A stretch of 64,000 bases of DNA from Beijerinckiaceae bacterium. GTDB lineage: Bacteria > Pseudomonadota > Alphaproteobacteria > Rhizobiales > Beijerinckiaceae. The notes under the pieces are model-generated. The model worked only from the letters and a program-made list of their open reading frames with translations, was not told the DNA's origin and made no database searches. Where the stretch lies: assembly GCA_019745195.1 (NCBI GenBank), contig JAIETL010000042.1, positions 1 to 64,000 on the forward strand, in the 5' to 3' direction. Numbering within the stretch: position 1 is the first letter of the stretch; every line of letters begins with the position of its first letter. Position numbers and translations under genes: made by a program. Positions 1 to 8,138 of the stretch are shown piece by piece.

Positions 1-39
1 CTTCAGGATCGCGGAGATTTCAGCGGGGCGGATTTCCAT
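1..39 (-). CDS. atpA: ATP synthase F1 subunit alpha, N-terminal 13 codons (partial)
   Basis: Only the first 13 codons are present, reading MEIRPAEISAILK, the standard opening of alphaproteobacterial AtpA; the gene continues beyond the left edge. AtpA is the nucleotide-binding, mostly non-catalytic subunit of the F1 head. Its ATG shares one base with the atpH stop codon (TGATG), so the two genes are translationally coupled in the usual atpHAGDC order. Confidence 0.88.
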   Translation of the reverse strand, partial: MEIRPAEISAILK

Positions 40-611
40 CAGCCGACCTCTTTCATGGCAAGACGAATTGAATTGAGTTTGGTTTTCAGCGAGGCGTCGA
101 CCATGCGGGAGCCCATCTTGACGACGAGCCCGCCGATCAGCGCCGGATCGATCTTCACGGCGACATCGACATCCTTGCCGGCGACGCCCTTCAGCGCCGC
201 GCGGATCTCGTCGAGACGCTTCGGCGTCGGCTGCTCGGCCAGCGTGACCTCGGCTGAAACGATGCCCTTGGCCTGAGCGACCAGGTTCTTGTAGCCCTGG
301 ATCATGCCCGGCAGTGCGAACAGGCGGCGCTTGCTGGCGACGAGGCCGATGAAATTGGCGGCGATTCCGGAGATGCCGGCCTTGGCGAGGATCGCCCGGA
401 TCGCAGCGACCTGATCCTCGGCGGAGAAGGCGGGGCTTTCGACCAGACGGGTCAGGTCGTCACTCTCGGCCAGCATCGCGCTGAAGCTGGACAAATCGGC
501 AGCGACCGCATCGATGGCGTTGGCCTCCTCGGCCAGTTCGAACAGCGCCGTCGCGTAGCGCCCGGCCACGCCCGAGACCATCGTCTTGTCTTGCGATCCG
601 CCTTCAGCCAC
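39..611 (-). CDS. atpH: ATP synthase F1 subunit delta
   Basis: Peripheral-stalk subunit that joins the F1 head to the F0 b subunits at the inner membrane. The sequence SGVAGRYATALFELA near the start and the C-terminal block GGLVVKMGSRMVDASLKTKL are AtpH signatures. The open frame runs further upstream, but family length is about 185 residues. I chose the GTG at 611 (190 aa), which has GAGAG a few bases upstream; an ATG at 581 (180 aa) is the alternative. The gene heads the atp operon here and overlaps atpA. Confidence 0.9.
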   Translation of the reverse strand: MAEGGSQDKTMVSGVAGRYATALFELAEEANAIDAVAADLSSFSAMLAESDDLTRLVESPAFSAEDQVAAIRAILAKAGISGIAANFIGLVASKRRLFALPGMIQGYKNLVAQAKGIVSAEVTLAEQPTPKRLDEIRAALKGVAGKDVDVAVKIDPALIGGLVVKMGSRMVDASLKTKLNSIRLAMKEVG

Positions 612-823
612 GCGAGTCTCTCTGTTCAAGGGACCGCACCGGCGACCCTCGATCTCGTCGAGAGTGGAGTGCATCGTCCTGGCGCTGCGATAATGTCGAG
701 CAGACGAAAACCTGCGCAAGCGGCCGCTTTCGTCCGAAATGTGGCGGTGCACTAGCATGTGGTTTTGGGGTGCGCAATCCGTAGATGGCAATCCAGTGGC
801 TCGGCCCGCCGGCTTTGGACGCG
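612..823 (-). promoter_or_regulatory. Leader and probable promoter region of the atp operon
   Basis: A 212-bp non-coding stretch lies between the priA stop and the atpH start; both genes read leftward. On the minus strand a weak sigma70-like pair, TTGCGC (719-714) and CATTAT (695-690) with an 18-bp spacer, lies about 80 bases upstream of atpH. Each hexamer matches consensus only partly, so the exact promoter is uncertain. I see no terminator after priA and no RNA gene. Confidence 0.35.
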
Positions 824-3013
824 CTATAGAAAACTCTGCGGATCGACATCGACCGCCACCCTGACCGAACCCTTCGCCTTCGGCGCGCGCTTCAGCCAGG
901 CGCGCAGATACTCCTGCAGGTTGACCTCGCGGCCGGTCCTGACGATCAGGCGCATGCGGTGGCGGCCGCGCAGCACCGCCAGTGGCGCTTCCGCCGGCCC
1001 CAGCACCGCGACGTCGTCTGGAGCTTCGGCGCAGCGGGCGAGCGCGCGGGCATGGCTCTCGGCCTCGGCCTGATTGCTGGCCGAGACGATCAGGCCGGCC
1101 AGCCGGCCGAAGGGCGGCAGCCCGGCGGCCTCCCGCGCCGCCGTCTCTGCGACATAAAACCGCTCCGGATCGCCGCAGACCAGCGCCTTCAGTACGGGAT
1201 GGGCGGGATCGCGCGTCTGCAGCAGCGCCCGGCCCGGCCGCTCGCCCCGCCCCGCCCGGCCCGTGACCTGCCGCAGCACCTGGAAGGTGCGCTCGGCCGC
1301 GCGCGGATCGCCCGAGGTCAGGCCGAGATCGGCGTCGACCACGCCGACCAGCGTCATGCCAGGAAAATTATGGCCTTTGGCGACGAGCTGCGTGCCGATG
1401 ACGATGTCGAATTCGCCGTTCGCCACCGCCATCAGCTCGGCCTTGAGCCGCTCCGTGCCGCCTGGAAAATCGCTCGACAAAACGATCGTCCGCGCCTGCG
1501 GAAACAGCGTCGCGACCTCCTCGGCCAGCCGCTCGACGCCGGGACCGCAGGCGGTCAGACTCTCGGGCGCGTGGCATTGCGGACATTCATGCGGCCTGCG
1601 CTCGACATGGCCGCAATGATGGCAGACCAGCGCCCGCCTGAAACGATGATCGACCAGCCAGGCCGAGCAGTTGGGACACTGGCAGCGATGACCGCAATCG
1701 CGGCAGACCGTCAACGGCGCGTAGCCGCGCCGGTTCAGGAACAGCAGCGACTGCTCCCTGGCTTCGAGATTGACGCCGATCGCCCTGACCAGCGCGCCGG
1801 AAAGCCAGCGCCCGCGTTCTGGCTTGTCCTGGCGCAGATCGACGAGCCCAAGCGCCGGCAACTCGCGACCGCCGAACCGCTCCGGCAATTTCAGATGTGT
1901 GTAACGCCCGCGCTCGGCGTTGACGCGGGTCTCAATCGACGGGGTCGCCGAGGTCAGGATGACGGGCGCGTTCTCGATGCGGCCGCGCACCACGGCCATG
2001 TCGCGGGCGTGATAGGCGACCCCGTCCTCCTGCTTGTAGGCGCCCTCGTGCTCCTCATCGACGACGATCAGCCCGAGATCGCGATAGGGCAGGAACAGCG
2101 CCGAACGCGCGCCGGCCACTACCAACGCCTCTCCGCTGGCGATCGCGGCCTGCAGCCGCTCGCGCCTGCGGCCGCTCACGCCCGAATGCCAAAGCCCCGG
2201 CCGGACGCCGAAACGCGCCTCGAACCGGTCGATAAACTGCGCCGTCAGCGCGATCTCGGGCATCAGGATCAGGCTCTGGCGACCCTGCCGGACGGCTTGC
2301 GCCACCGCCTCGAAATAGACCTCCGTCTTGCCCGAGCCGGTGACGCCTTCCAGCAGTGTCACGCCAAAGGCCGCGCCTTGCACGGTGGCGACCAGCGCCG
2401 AGGCTGCCTGCGCCTGATCTTCGGAAAGCTGGGGCCGGGCGAAATCCGGATCGGGACATGGCGCGATCACGGCGCGCGGCAGTTCCTCCACCGCGAAGGT
2501 GCCGGCATCGACGAGCGCGTCGATCACCGCCGCGCTGACCGAGGCCGCCTCCGCCAGCGCCGATTTTGCGATCAGCAGCCCGCCCTCGGCCGCCGCGATG
2601 GCCCGCGCCCGCGCCGGCGTCATCCGCGCCGGCGGCGGGCCGTTCAGCCTCACTCCCAGTTTGGGCCGCTCCGGCGTGTCGTCCGGCGGACGCCGCAAGG
2701 CCAGCGCCAGCACCGAGCCTTTCGGGGCGAGCGTGTACCAGGCGACCCAGTCGACCAGCTTCATCAGCGCGCCGTCGAGCGGGGCCAGGTCGAGCTTGGC
2801 CGTCACCGGCTTGAGATTGCCGCCACGCCCGGAGCCGGCTTCCCAGACGACGCCGACCGTCTGGCGCGGCCCGAGCGGAACCTGCACCACGTCGCCGGGC
2901 GCGAGCGCGAGCCCCGGCGGCACGGCATAGCTGTAGGCGTGGTCGAGCCCGAGCGGGATCAGCACCTCGACCGTGCCACCGCCCTCCCCTACGCCATCCT
3001 GCTCTTCGCTCAT
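824..3013 (-). CDS. priA: Primosomal replication restart helicase PriA
   Basis: 3'-to-5' superfamily 2 DNA helicase that recognises stalled forks and reloads the replisome. The 729-aa length is typical. An N-terminal DNA-binding domain is followed by Walker A GVTGSGKT (about 223-230) and Walker B DEEH (319-322). Eight cysteines (437, 440, 446, 449, 464, 467, 477, 480) form the two zinc-binding pairs inside the second helicase lobe. It is divergent from xerC with a 57-bp gap and upstream of atpH on the same strand, a common Hyphomicrobiales arrangement. Confidence 0.95.
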   Translation of the reverse strand: MSEEQDGVGEGGGTVEVLIPLGLDHAYSYAVPPGLALAPGDVVQVPLGPRQTVGVVWEAGSGRGGNLKPVTAKLDLAPLDGALMKLVDWVAWYTLAPKGSVLALALRRPPDDTPERPKLGVRLNGPPPARMTPARARAIAAAEGGLLIAKSALAEAASVSAAVIDALVDAGTFAVEELPRAVIAPCPDPDFARPQLSEDQAQAASALVATVQGAAFGVTLLEGVTGSGKTEVYFEAVAQAVRQGRQSLILMPEIALTAQFIDRFEARFGVRPGLWHSGVSGRRRERLQAAIASGEALVVAGARSALFLPYRDLGLIVVDEEHEGAYKQEDGVAYHARDMAVVRGRIENAPVILTSATPSIETRVNAERGRYTHLKLPERFGGRELPALGLVDLRQDKPERGRWLSGALVRAIGVNLEAREQSLLFLNRRGYAPLTVCRDCGHRCQCPNCSAWLVDHRFRRALVCHHCGHVERRPHECPQCHAPESLTACGPGVERLAEEVATLFPQARTIVLSSDFPGGTERLKAELMAVANGEFDIVIGTQLVAKGHNFPGMTLVGVVDADLGLTSGDPRAAERTFQVLRQVTGRAGRGERPGRALLQTRDPAHPVLKALVCGDPERFYVAETAAREAAGLPPFGRLAGLIVSASNQAEAESHARALARCAEAPDDVAVLGPAEAPLAVLRGRHRMRLIVRTGREVNLQEYLRAWLKRAPKAKGSVRVAVDVDPQSFL

Positions 3014-3070
3014 GCCCGGCTGTCTAGCACCGATTCGCGACCTGTTAAGGCAGGGGCGTCATGGTGAGGC

Positions 3071-3997
3071 ATGAACGATCTCGACGCCCTCCAGCGCGCC
3101 TGGCTCTCCCATCTCGCCACGGAGCGCCGGCTCTCGCCAAAAACGCTGGAGGCCTATGCCCGCGACCTGCGCCAGTTCGCGGTCTTCCTCAACGGCCATC
3201 TCGGCGGCACGGCCTCGCTCTCCGACATCGCCGGCCTCAAACCCTTCGACCTGCGCGCCTTTCTCGGCCAGCGAAGGCGGGACGGCGTCGGCAACCGCAC
3301 GCTGATGCGCCAGCTCGCGGCCTTGCGCTCCTTTGCCCGCTTCGGCGAGCGCGCGGGGAAGGTGACGGCGGCGGCGTTTGCGGCGACGCGCGGCCCGCGC
3401 ATCGGCAAATCCCTGCCGCGCCCGCTCGACGCCCGCGCCGCCAAAGCCGTGACCCAGGCCGACAGCCGGGCCGGCGAGGCGCGCGAGGACTGGGTGCTGG
3501 CGCGCGACGCGGCCGTGCTGGCGCTGCTCTATGGCTGCGGCCTGCGCATCTCCGAGGCGCTCTCGCTGACGCGCGCACAGGCGCCGACCAACCCCGGCGA
3601 CGCCCTGACCGTGATCGGCAAGGGCAGCAAGAGCCGCATGGTCCCGGTGCTGCCGATCGTCGTCACGGCCATCGCGGAGTATCTGGCGCTCTGCCCCTGG
3701 CGGCTCGCGCCCGACGGCCCGCTCTTCGTCGGCGTCAAGGGCGGGCCGCTTTCGCCCCGCATCATCCAGCTCGCGGTCGAGGGCTTGCGCGGCGCGCTCG
3801 GCCTCCCGGCCTCGGCCACGCCGCATGCGCTGCGGCACTCCTTCGCGACGCATCTGCTCGGCCGCGGCGGCGATCTGCGCGCGATCCAGGAACTCCTGGG
3901 TCACGCCTCGCTCTCGACGACACAGATCTACACCCGCATCGATTCGACGAGGCTGATGGCGGCCTATGACGCAGCCCATCCGCGCAGCCGGACCTGA
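3071..3997 (+). CDS. xerC: Tyrosine recombinase XerC
   Basis: Site-specific recombinase that, with XerD, resolves chromosome dimers at dif. The 308-aa protein has an N-terminal SAM-like core-binding domain (about 1-95) and a C-terminal catalytic domain. The full catalytic set is visible: Arg159 (GCGLRISEAL), Lys184 (GKGSKSR), His252 and Arg255 (HALRHSFAT), His278 (LLGHAS) and nucleophile Tyr287 (QIYTRI). The XerC rather than XerD assignment rests on the N-terminal region and the priA neighbourhood. Confidence 0.9.
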   Translation: MNDLDALQRAWLSHLATERRLSPKTLEAYARDLRQFAVFLNGHLGGTASLSDIAGLKPFDLRAFLGQRRRDGVGNRTLMRQLAALRSFARFGERAGKVTAAAFAATRGPRIGKSLPRPLDARAAKAVTQADSRAGEAREDWVLARDAAVLALLYGCGLRISEALSLTRAQAPTNPGDALTVIGKGSKSRMVPVLPIVVTAIAEYLALCPWRLAPDGPLFVGVKGGPLSPRIIQLAVEGLRGALGLPASATPHALRHSFATHLLGRGGDLRAIQELLGHASLSTTQIYTRIDSTRLMAAYDAAHPRSRT

Positions 3998-4081
3998 TTG
4001 CACGGCGGGGCCGAAAGCTCTTGCTATTGTCATGCGATGCCGGCATGCCCGCCCCGCGATCAGCGGGGGAGATTCGGGTTT

Positions 4082-4645
4082 ATGGCATCGGCGGCGACGG
4101 ATATCGCGGACGGCGGCAACAGGCGCATCGGTCTTCTCATCGCGGTGCTGGCGCTGCTGCTCGCCTTCTCCGAGATCGGCGGCAAGAACGCCGAGCAGGA
4201 CGCATTGGCCAGGAACGTCGAGGCCTCCAATCTCTGGGCCTTCTTCCAGGCCAAGACGATCCGGGGCACCACGCTGCGCACCGCCGCCGAGGCGATGGAG
4301 GTCGAACTGACCGGCGTGACCGACGCCCCCATGCGCGAGCGGATGCAGAAGCGGATCGACGGCTGGAAAGCGACCGTCAACCGCTACGAATCGGAGCCCG
4401 AGACCAATGAGGGCCGCAAGGAGCTGATGGTCCGCGCCAAGGCGGCCGAGGCGCAGCGCGACATCTCCTCAGCGCGCGACGATAAATACGATGTCGTCTC
4501 CGGCCTGTTCCAGATCGCGATCGTGGTCTCCTCGGCCGCGATCATCACCGGTGTGACGCTGCTCGCTTTCACGGGCGCAGGGCTCGGCCTGCTGGGCGTC
4601 GCGCTGATGGCTGTCGCCCATTTCGCGCCGACGGCGCTGTTCTGA
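4082..4645 (+). CDS. DUF4337 family membrane protein
   Basis: Protein of 187 aa that resembles the DUF4337 family, whose function is unknown. Visible features are an N-terminal membrane segment (about 14-32), a polar alpha-helical middle rich in Lys, Arg and Glu (about 35-140), and two hydrophobic segments near the C-terminus (about 143-185). The middle contains ASNLWAFFQAKTIRGT, typical of the family. The frame is open to 3998, but the ATG at 4082 preceded by GGGGGAGA places the membrane segment at the usual distance. It lies 84 bp after xerC and is probably cotranscribed. Confidence 0.7.
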   Translation: MASAATDIADGGNRRIGLLIAVLALLLAFSEIGGKNAEQDALARNVEASNLWAFFQAKTIRGTTLRTAAEAMEVELTGVTDAPMRERMQKRIDGWKATVNRYESEPETNEGRKELMVRAKAAEAQRDISSARDDKYDVVSGLFQIAIVVSSAAIITGVTLLAFTGAGLGLLGVALMAVAHFAPTALF

Positions 4646-4658
4646 GGCGAGCCTGCAA

Positions 4659-4800
4659 CCCCCTTGTCATTCCGGGGCGAGCCGAAGACTCGAACCCGGA
4701 AACCACGACGGGGTGCGCCCCTTCACCAAACGCCAACGACGCTCGCCCGGTCGTGGGTTCCGGGCTCTTCGCTGCGCGAAGCCCCGGAATGACAATGGGG
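4659..4800. repeat. Palindromic intergenic repeat, type D (cattccgggg)
   Basis: Imperfect inverted repeat of about 140 bp with arms CCCCTTGTCATTCCGGGG and CCCCGGAATGACAATGGGG. Inside are further pairing blocks (ACTCGAACCCGGAA against TTCCGGGCTCTTCG). It fills the convergent gap between the DUF4337 gene and the amidase, so it could act as a bidirectional terminator. No open reading frame of note is inside. Confidence 0.75.
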
Positions 4801-4807
4801 AGCTGCG

Positions 4808-6193
4808 CTAACCTGCGAGAGGCCACGGCACCTCGACGCCACGCAAAACCTCCCACGCCCTCGCCATCCGCAGCACGCCGAGGTCGTCGAAGCGCCGGCC
4901 GGTGATCTGCAGGCCGATCGGCAGGCCCTCCCTCGTCATCCCGGCATGGACCGAGATCGAGGGCTGGTCCGACATGTTGGCCGCAACCGTGAAGACGATG
5001 TGCTCGAAGGGCCGCTCCGGATCGTGGAGCGGCGAGGCGAGCTCGGCTGAAAAACTCGGCACGGGAGAGACCGGCGACAACACGAAATCGAAGGGCGCGC
5101 TCGCTTTCAGCGCCGCCTCTCGGATCGCCAGCATCTGGCTCATGCCGCGATAGACCCTGTCGCCCGAGAGGTCCGCGCCGCGCTGCGCCCAGGCGAGAAT
5201 ATAGGGTAGCACTTTTTCGCGCGTCGCCTCGGGCAGCGTCCCGATATCGGCCCAGGCGCGCTGCCGCCAGAAATCGTCGAGCCCGTCCAGCATCTCGCGC
5301 GTCAGGAAGGCCTGCGCGGGCTCGACGATCGCGCCGGCCGCCGCAAAAGCCTTGGCAGCCGCCTCGATCGCGGCGCGCACCTGCGGCTCGACGGCCAGGC
5401 CGATGCCGGCTTCCATCTGCAAACCGAGCCGGACGCCTTTCAGTTCGATGTCGAGCGCCAGCCAGTCAATGTCGTGCGGCGGCAGGCTCATGCCGTCGCG
5501 CGCATCCGGCTTCGACAGCTCCTGCATCATCAGCGCGGCGTCCGTGACGGTTCGCGTCATCGGCCCCGCCGCGCGGCCCCAATAGCTCGGGTCGATCGGC
5601 ACGCGCCCGAAGCTGGGCTTGAGCCCGACCAAGCCGCACCAGCCGGCCGGCAGGCGGATCGAGCCGCCGATATCGGTGCCAACATGGAGAGGGCCATAAC
5701 CTGCCGCCCCCGCAGCCGCAGCGCCGGCCGAGGAGCCGCCCGGATTTTTCGTCAGGTCGAAGGGATTGCGCGCCAGCTTGTGGAAGCTGGAGAGTCCGGA
5801 CGAAAGCATCCCGTAGTCGGGCATCGTCGTCTTGGCGAGGATGACGCAGCCGGCCTCGCGGAGCCTGGCGGCCGGCGGCGCGTCCTCCGCTGCGGGCGCG
5901 AGCACGCGCGCGGCCGTGCCCAAGGGCACGGGCGTGCCCTTCGTGGCGATGTTTTCCTTGATCGTGCAGGGCACGCCGTCGAGCGCCAGCGCCTGCCCGT
6001 TGCGCCAGCGCGCTTCCGATGCCGCAGCCTGTGCCAGCGCACCCTCGGGGTCGTAAGCATAGAGCGCGGCGAGCCTCGGCTCCCAGGCCTCGATCCGCGC
6101 GATCACGGCTTCGGTCACCGCGACCGGGGACAGGCTGCCGCCGGCATAGGCCGCGAGCATTTCCGCTGCGGAAAGATCGGCGAGATCGGTCAT
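4808..6193 (-). CDS. Amidase (amidase-signature family)
   Basis: Ser-cisSer-Lys hydrolase of the amidase-signature family, 461 aa. Lys79 (CTIKEN), Ser154/Ser155 (GGSSAG) and nucleophile Ser178 (GTDIGGSIRLPAG) form the catalytic set. It is not GatA of the tRNA amidotransferase, because no gatB or gatC is near and the C-terminal half diverges. The substrate is unknown. The start at 6193 has a strong GGAAGGAA site. It is the last gene of the minus-strand run that contains the ABC permeases, separated from them by one repeat, so it may act on the imported compound. Confidence 0.82.
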   Translation of the reverse strand: MTDLADLSAAEMLAAYAGGSLSPVAVTEAVIARIEAWEPRLAALYAYDPEGALAQAAASEARWRNGQALALDGVPCTIKENIATKGTPVPLGTAARVLAPAAEDAPPAARLREAGCVILAKTTMPDYGMLSSGLSSFHKLARNPFDLTKNPGGSSAGAAAAGAAGYGPLHVGTDIGGSIRLPAGWCGLVGLKPSFGRVPIDPSYWGRAAGPMTRTVTDAALMMQELSKPDARDGMSLPPHDIDWLALDIELKGVRLGLQMEAGIGLAVEPQVRAAIEAAAKAFAAAGAIVEPAQAFLTREMLDGLDDFWRQRAWADIGTLPEATREKVLPYILAWAQRGADLSGDRVYRGMSQMLAIREAALKASAPFDFVLSPVSPVPSFSAELASPLHDPERPFEHIVFTVAANMSDQPSISVHAGMTREGLPIGLQITGRRFDDLGVLRMARAWEVLRGVEVPWPLAG

Positions 6194-6217
6194 GCGGTTT
6201 CCTTCCGAATAGAACAC

Positions 6218-6323
6218 CCCTCATCCTGAGGAGCGGTCGAAGACCGCGTCTCGAAGGGTGCTCCAGATGGCGCTGGCTGGAGCATCCTTCGAGACGCCGC
6301 TTCGCGGCTCCTCAGGACGAGGG
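6218..6323. repeat. Palindromic repeat, type A, copy 1
   Basis: Outer arms CCCTCATCCTGAGGAGC and GCTCCTCAGGACGAGGG. Inner arms are GTCTCGAAGGGTGCTCCAG and CTGGAGCATCCTTCGAGAC. Two small hairpins, GGTCgaaGACC on the left and CCGCttcGCGG on the right, complete a cloverleaf-like fold. It lies between the dppC-like gene and the amidase on the same strand. Confidence 0.9.
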
Positions 6324-6332
6324 CACAAGGAA

Positions 6333-7193
6333 TCATCGCGCCCGCCTCACCCTTGGATCGAGCGCGTCGCGAAGGCCGTCGCCGAGCAGGTTGAAACCCA
6401 GCACCGTGACGGCGATGGCCGCGCCCGGAAACACCGCGAGCCAGGGCTGGACCGCCATGAAGGTCTGGGCCTCGTTCAGCATCCGCCCCCAGGACGGATT
6501 GGGCGGCTGGGTTCCGAGCCCGAGATAGGACAGACCGGCCTCGGCCAGCACCGCGAGCGCGAACTGGATCGTCGCCTGCACGGTGATGATGCCGGCGATG
6601 TTGGGGAGCACATGGCGCAGCGTGATCTGCCAGTTGCTGAGGCCATGCCCACGCGCCGCCTGGATGAAATCCCTGGTCCAGACCTGCAAGGCCGAACCGC
6701 GCGCCAGCCTGGCGAAATAGGGCAGGTTCAGGACGCCGATCGCGATCACCGCGTTGAGCATGCCCGGCCCGGCGGCGGCGGTGATCATGATCGCCGTCAG
6801 AACGGCGGGGAAGGCATGCGTGAAATCGGCGCTGCGCATGATCGCATTGTCGAGAAGCCCATCGCGCCGCATCGCGGCCAGCAGGCCGAGCGTCGTGCCC
6901 AAAACCATGCCGAAGCCGACCGCGCCGAGGCCCACCGCCAGCGAATTGCGCGCGCCGACCATGATCATCGAGAACACGTCCCGGCCGAACTGGTCCGTAC
7001 CGAACCAGTTGGCGGAGGAAGGCGGCTTCAGCCGGTTCAGGATCGCCATCTGCGTCGGATGATGCGGCGTCCAGACGTAGGAGAGCAGCGCCGTCGCGAC
7101 GACGGTCAGCGTCAGCGCCGCCCCGATCAGGAAGGACGGACTCGTCCACCAGTGCCGCCTTGCGGTGGGCTCGGGGATGGCTGCCTCAATCAT
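6333..7193 (-). CDS. ABC transporter permease, DppC/OppC type
   Basis: Inner-membrane permease of the peptide/oligosaccharide/nickel ABC class, 286 aa with about six membrane segments. The N-terminus has the family start PSFLIGAALTL and the GTDQFGRDVFS motif that follows the first membrane segment. The cytoplasmic coupling loop is DFIQAARGHGLSNWQI, which docks to the ATPase. Its start overlaps the preceding permease by four bases. No ATPase gene is in the window, so it must borrow one or act with a distant partner. Confidence 0.87.
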   Translation of the reverse strand: MIEAAIPEPTARRHWWTSPSFLIGAALTLTVVATALLSYVWTPHHPTQMAILNRLKPPSSANWFGTDQFGRDVFSMIMVGARNSLAVGLGAVGFGMVLGTTLGLLAAMRRDGLLDNAIMRSADFTHAFPAVLTAIMITAAAGPGMLNAVIAIGVLNLPYFARLARGSALQVWTRDFIQAARGHGLSNWQITLRHVLPNIAGIITVQATIQFALAVLAEAGLSYLGLGTQPPNPSWGRMLNEAQTFMAVQPWLAVFPGAAIAVTVLGFNLLGDGLRDALDPRVRRAR

Positions 7194-8137
7194 GCCGCCT
7201 CGCGCAGGCGCGGGTCGATCACGCCATAGAGCAGATCGACGAGGAAATTGACCAGGATGGCCAGCGCCGCGAACAGCATGACGAGGTCCTTGACCACGAT
7301 CAGATCATGCTGCGCGATCGACTGGAAGACGAGCCGTCCCAGCCCCGGCAGCGCAAAGACGTTCTCGATGATGATCGCGCCCGCGATGAGAACCGAGAAC
7401 TGAAGGCCGAGAATCGTGACCACCGGGATCAGCGCGTTGCGCAGCGCATGCCTCAGCACCGTCGCCGCCTCTCCCAGCCCCTTGGCGCGGGCGGTGCGGA
7501 CGAAATCCTCCTGCAGCGTGTCGAGCATCGCCGACCGCGTCACCCGCGCCAGGATCGCCGCCTGCGGCAGCGCCAGCGCCAGGGCAGGCAGCGCCAGCGA
7601 TCGAAGAGCCGCGCCCGCGCCGGCCTGCCAGCCGGGAAACCCGCCCGCCGGCAGCCAGCCGAGCCCGATCGCGAAGACCAGCACCAGCAGCAGCCCGAAC
7701 CAGAAGTTCGGGATCGCGAGCCCGGCCTGCGCGAACACCATCACGGCGGCATCGGCCGGCCGGTTGTGGTTTGCCGCCGCCAGCATGCCGAGCGGCACGC
7801 CGATCGCGGCCGCGAGCGTCATCGCCATCAGCGCCAGCGGCAGCGTCACCGCCATGCGCTCGGCGATAAGCTGCGACACCGGCACGCGATAGGTGTAGCT
7901 CAGGCCAAGATCGCCGGTGACGAGCCCCCCAACCCAGGCGAGGAAGCGCACGACCGCCGGCCGGTCCAGCCCCATTTCAGCCCGCAGCGCGGCGAGCGCC
8001 TCAGGCGCGGCGTTGAGGCCGAGCGTTACGGCGGCGGGATCGCCCGGCAGCACCTCCAGCATCAGGAAGATGACGAGCGCGGCAGCCATCAGCGTCAGCA
8101 CGAAGGCGATCAGGCGTCGCCCGGCGAAGGCCAGCAT
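7190..8137 (-). CDS. ABC transporter permease, DppB/OppB type
   Basis: First permease of the same peptide-class importer, 315 aa. It opens with the DppB-type sequence RRLIAFVLTLMAAALVIFLM, has the LPGDPA segment after the first membrane helix, and carries the coupling motif DFVRTARAKGLGEA. It begins one base after the stop of the binding-protein gene and overlaps the DppC-type permease by ATGA, so all three are one transcription unit. Confidence 0.87.
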   Translation of the reverse strand: MLAFAGRRLIAFVLTLMAAALVIFLMLEVLPGDPAAVTLGLNAAPEALAALRAEMGLDRPAVVRFLAWVGGLVTGDLGLSYTYRVPVSQLIAERMAVTLPLALMAMTLAAAIGVPLGMLAAANHNRPADAAVMVFAQAGLAIPNFWFGLLLVLVFAIGLGWLPAGGFPGWQAGAGAALRSLALPALALALPQAAILARVTRSAMLDTLQEDFVRTARAKGLGEAATVLRHALRNALIPVVTILGLQFSVLIAGAIIIENVFALPGLGRLVFQSIAQHDLIVVKDLVMLFAALAILVNFLVDLLYGVIDPRLREAA

Positions 8138-8138
8138 G

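Noticed and set aside
612-823. Small RNA or tRNA gene between atpH and priA
   Set aside because: No cloverleaf or terminator is visible; the stretch is better explained as the atp leader.
959-3067. 702-codon open frame on the plus strand
   Set aside because: Antisense to priA; composition is Arg/Gln/Pro-rich and has no recognisable domain.
4808-6193. Assignment of the amidase as GatA of the tRNA amidotransferase
   Set aside because: No gatB or gatC nearby and the second half does not look like GatA; the gene lies with transporter genes.
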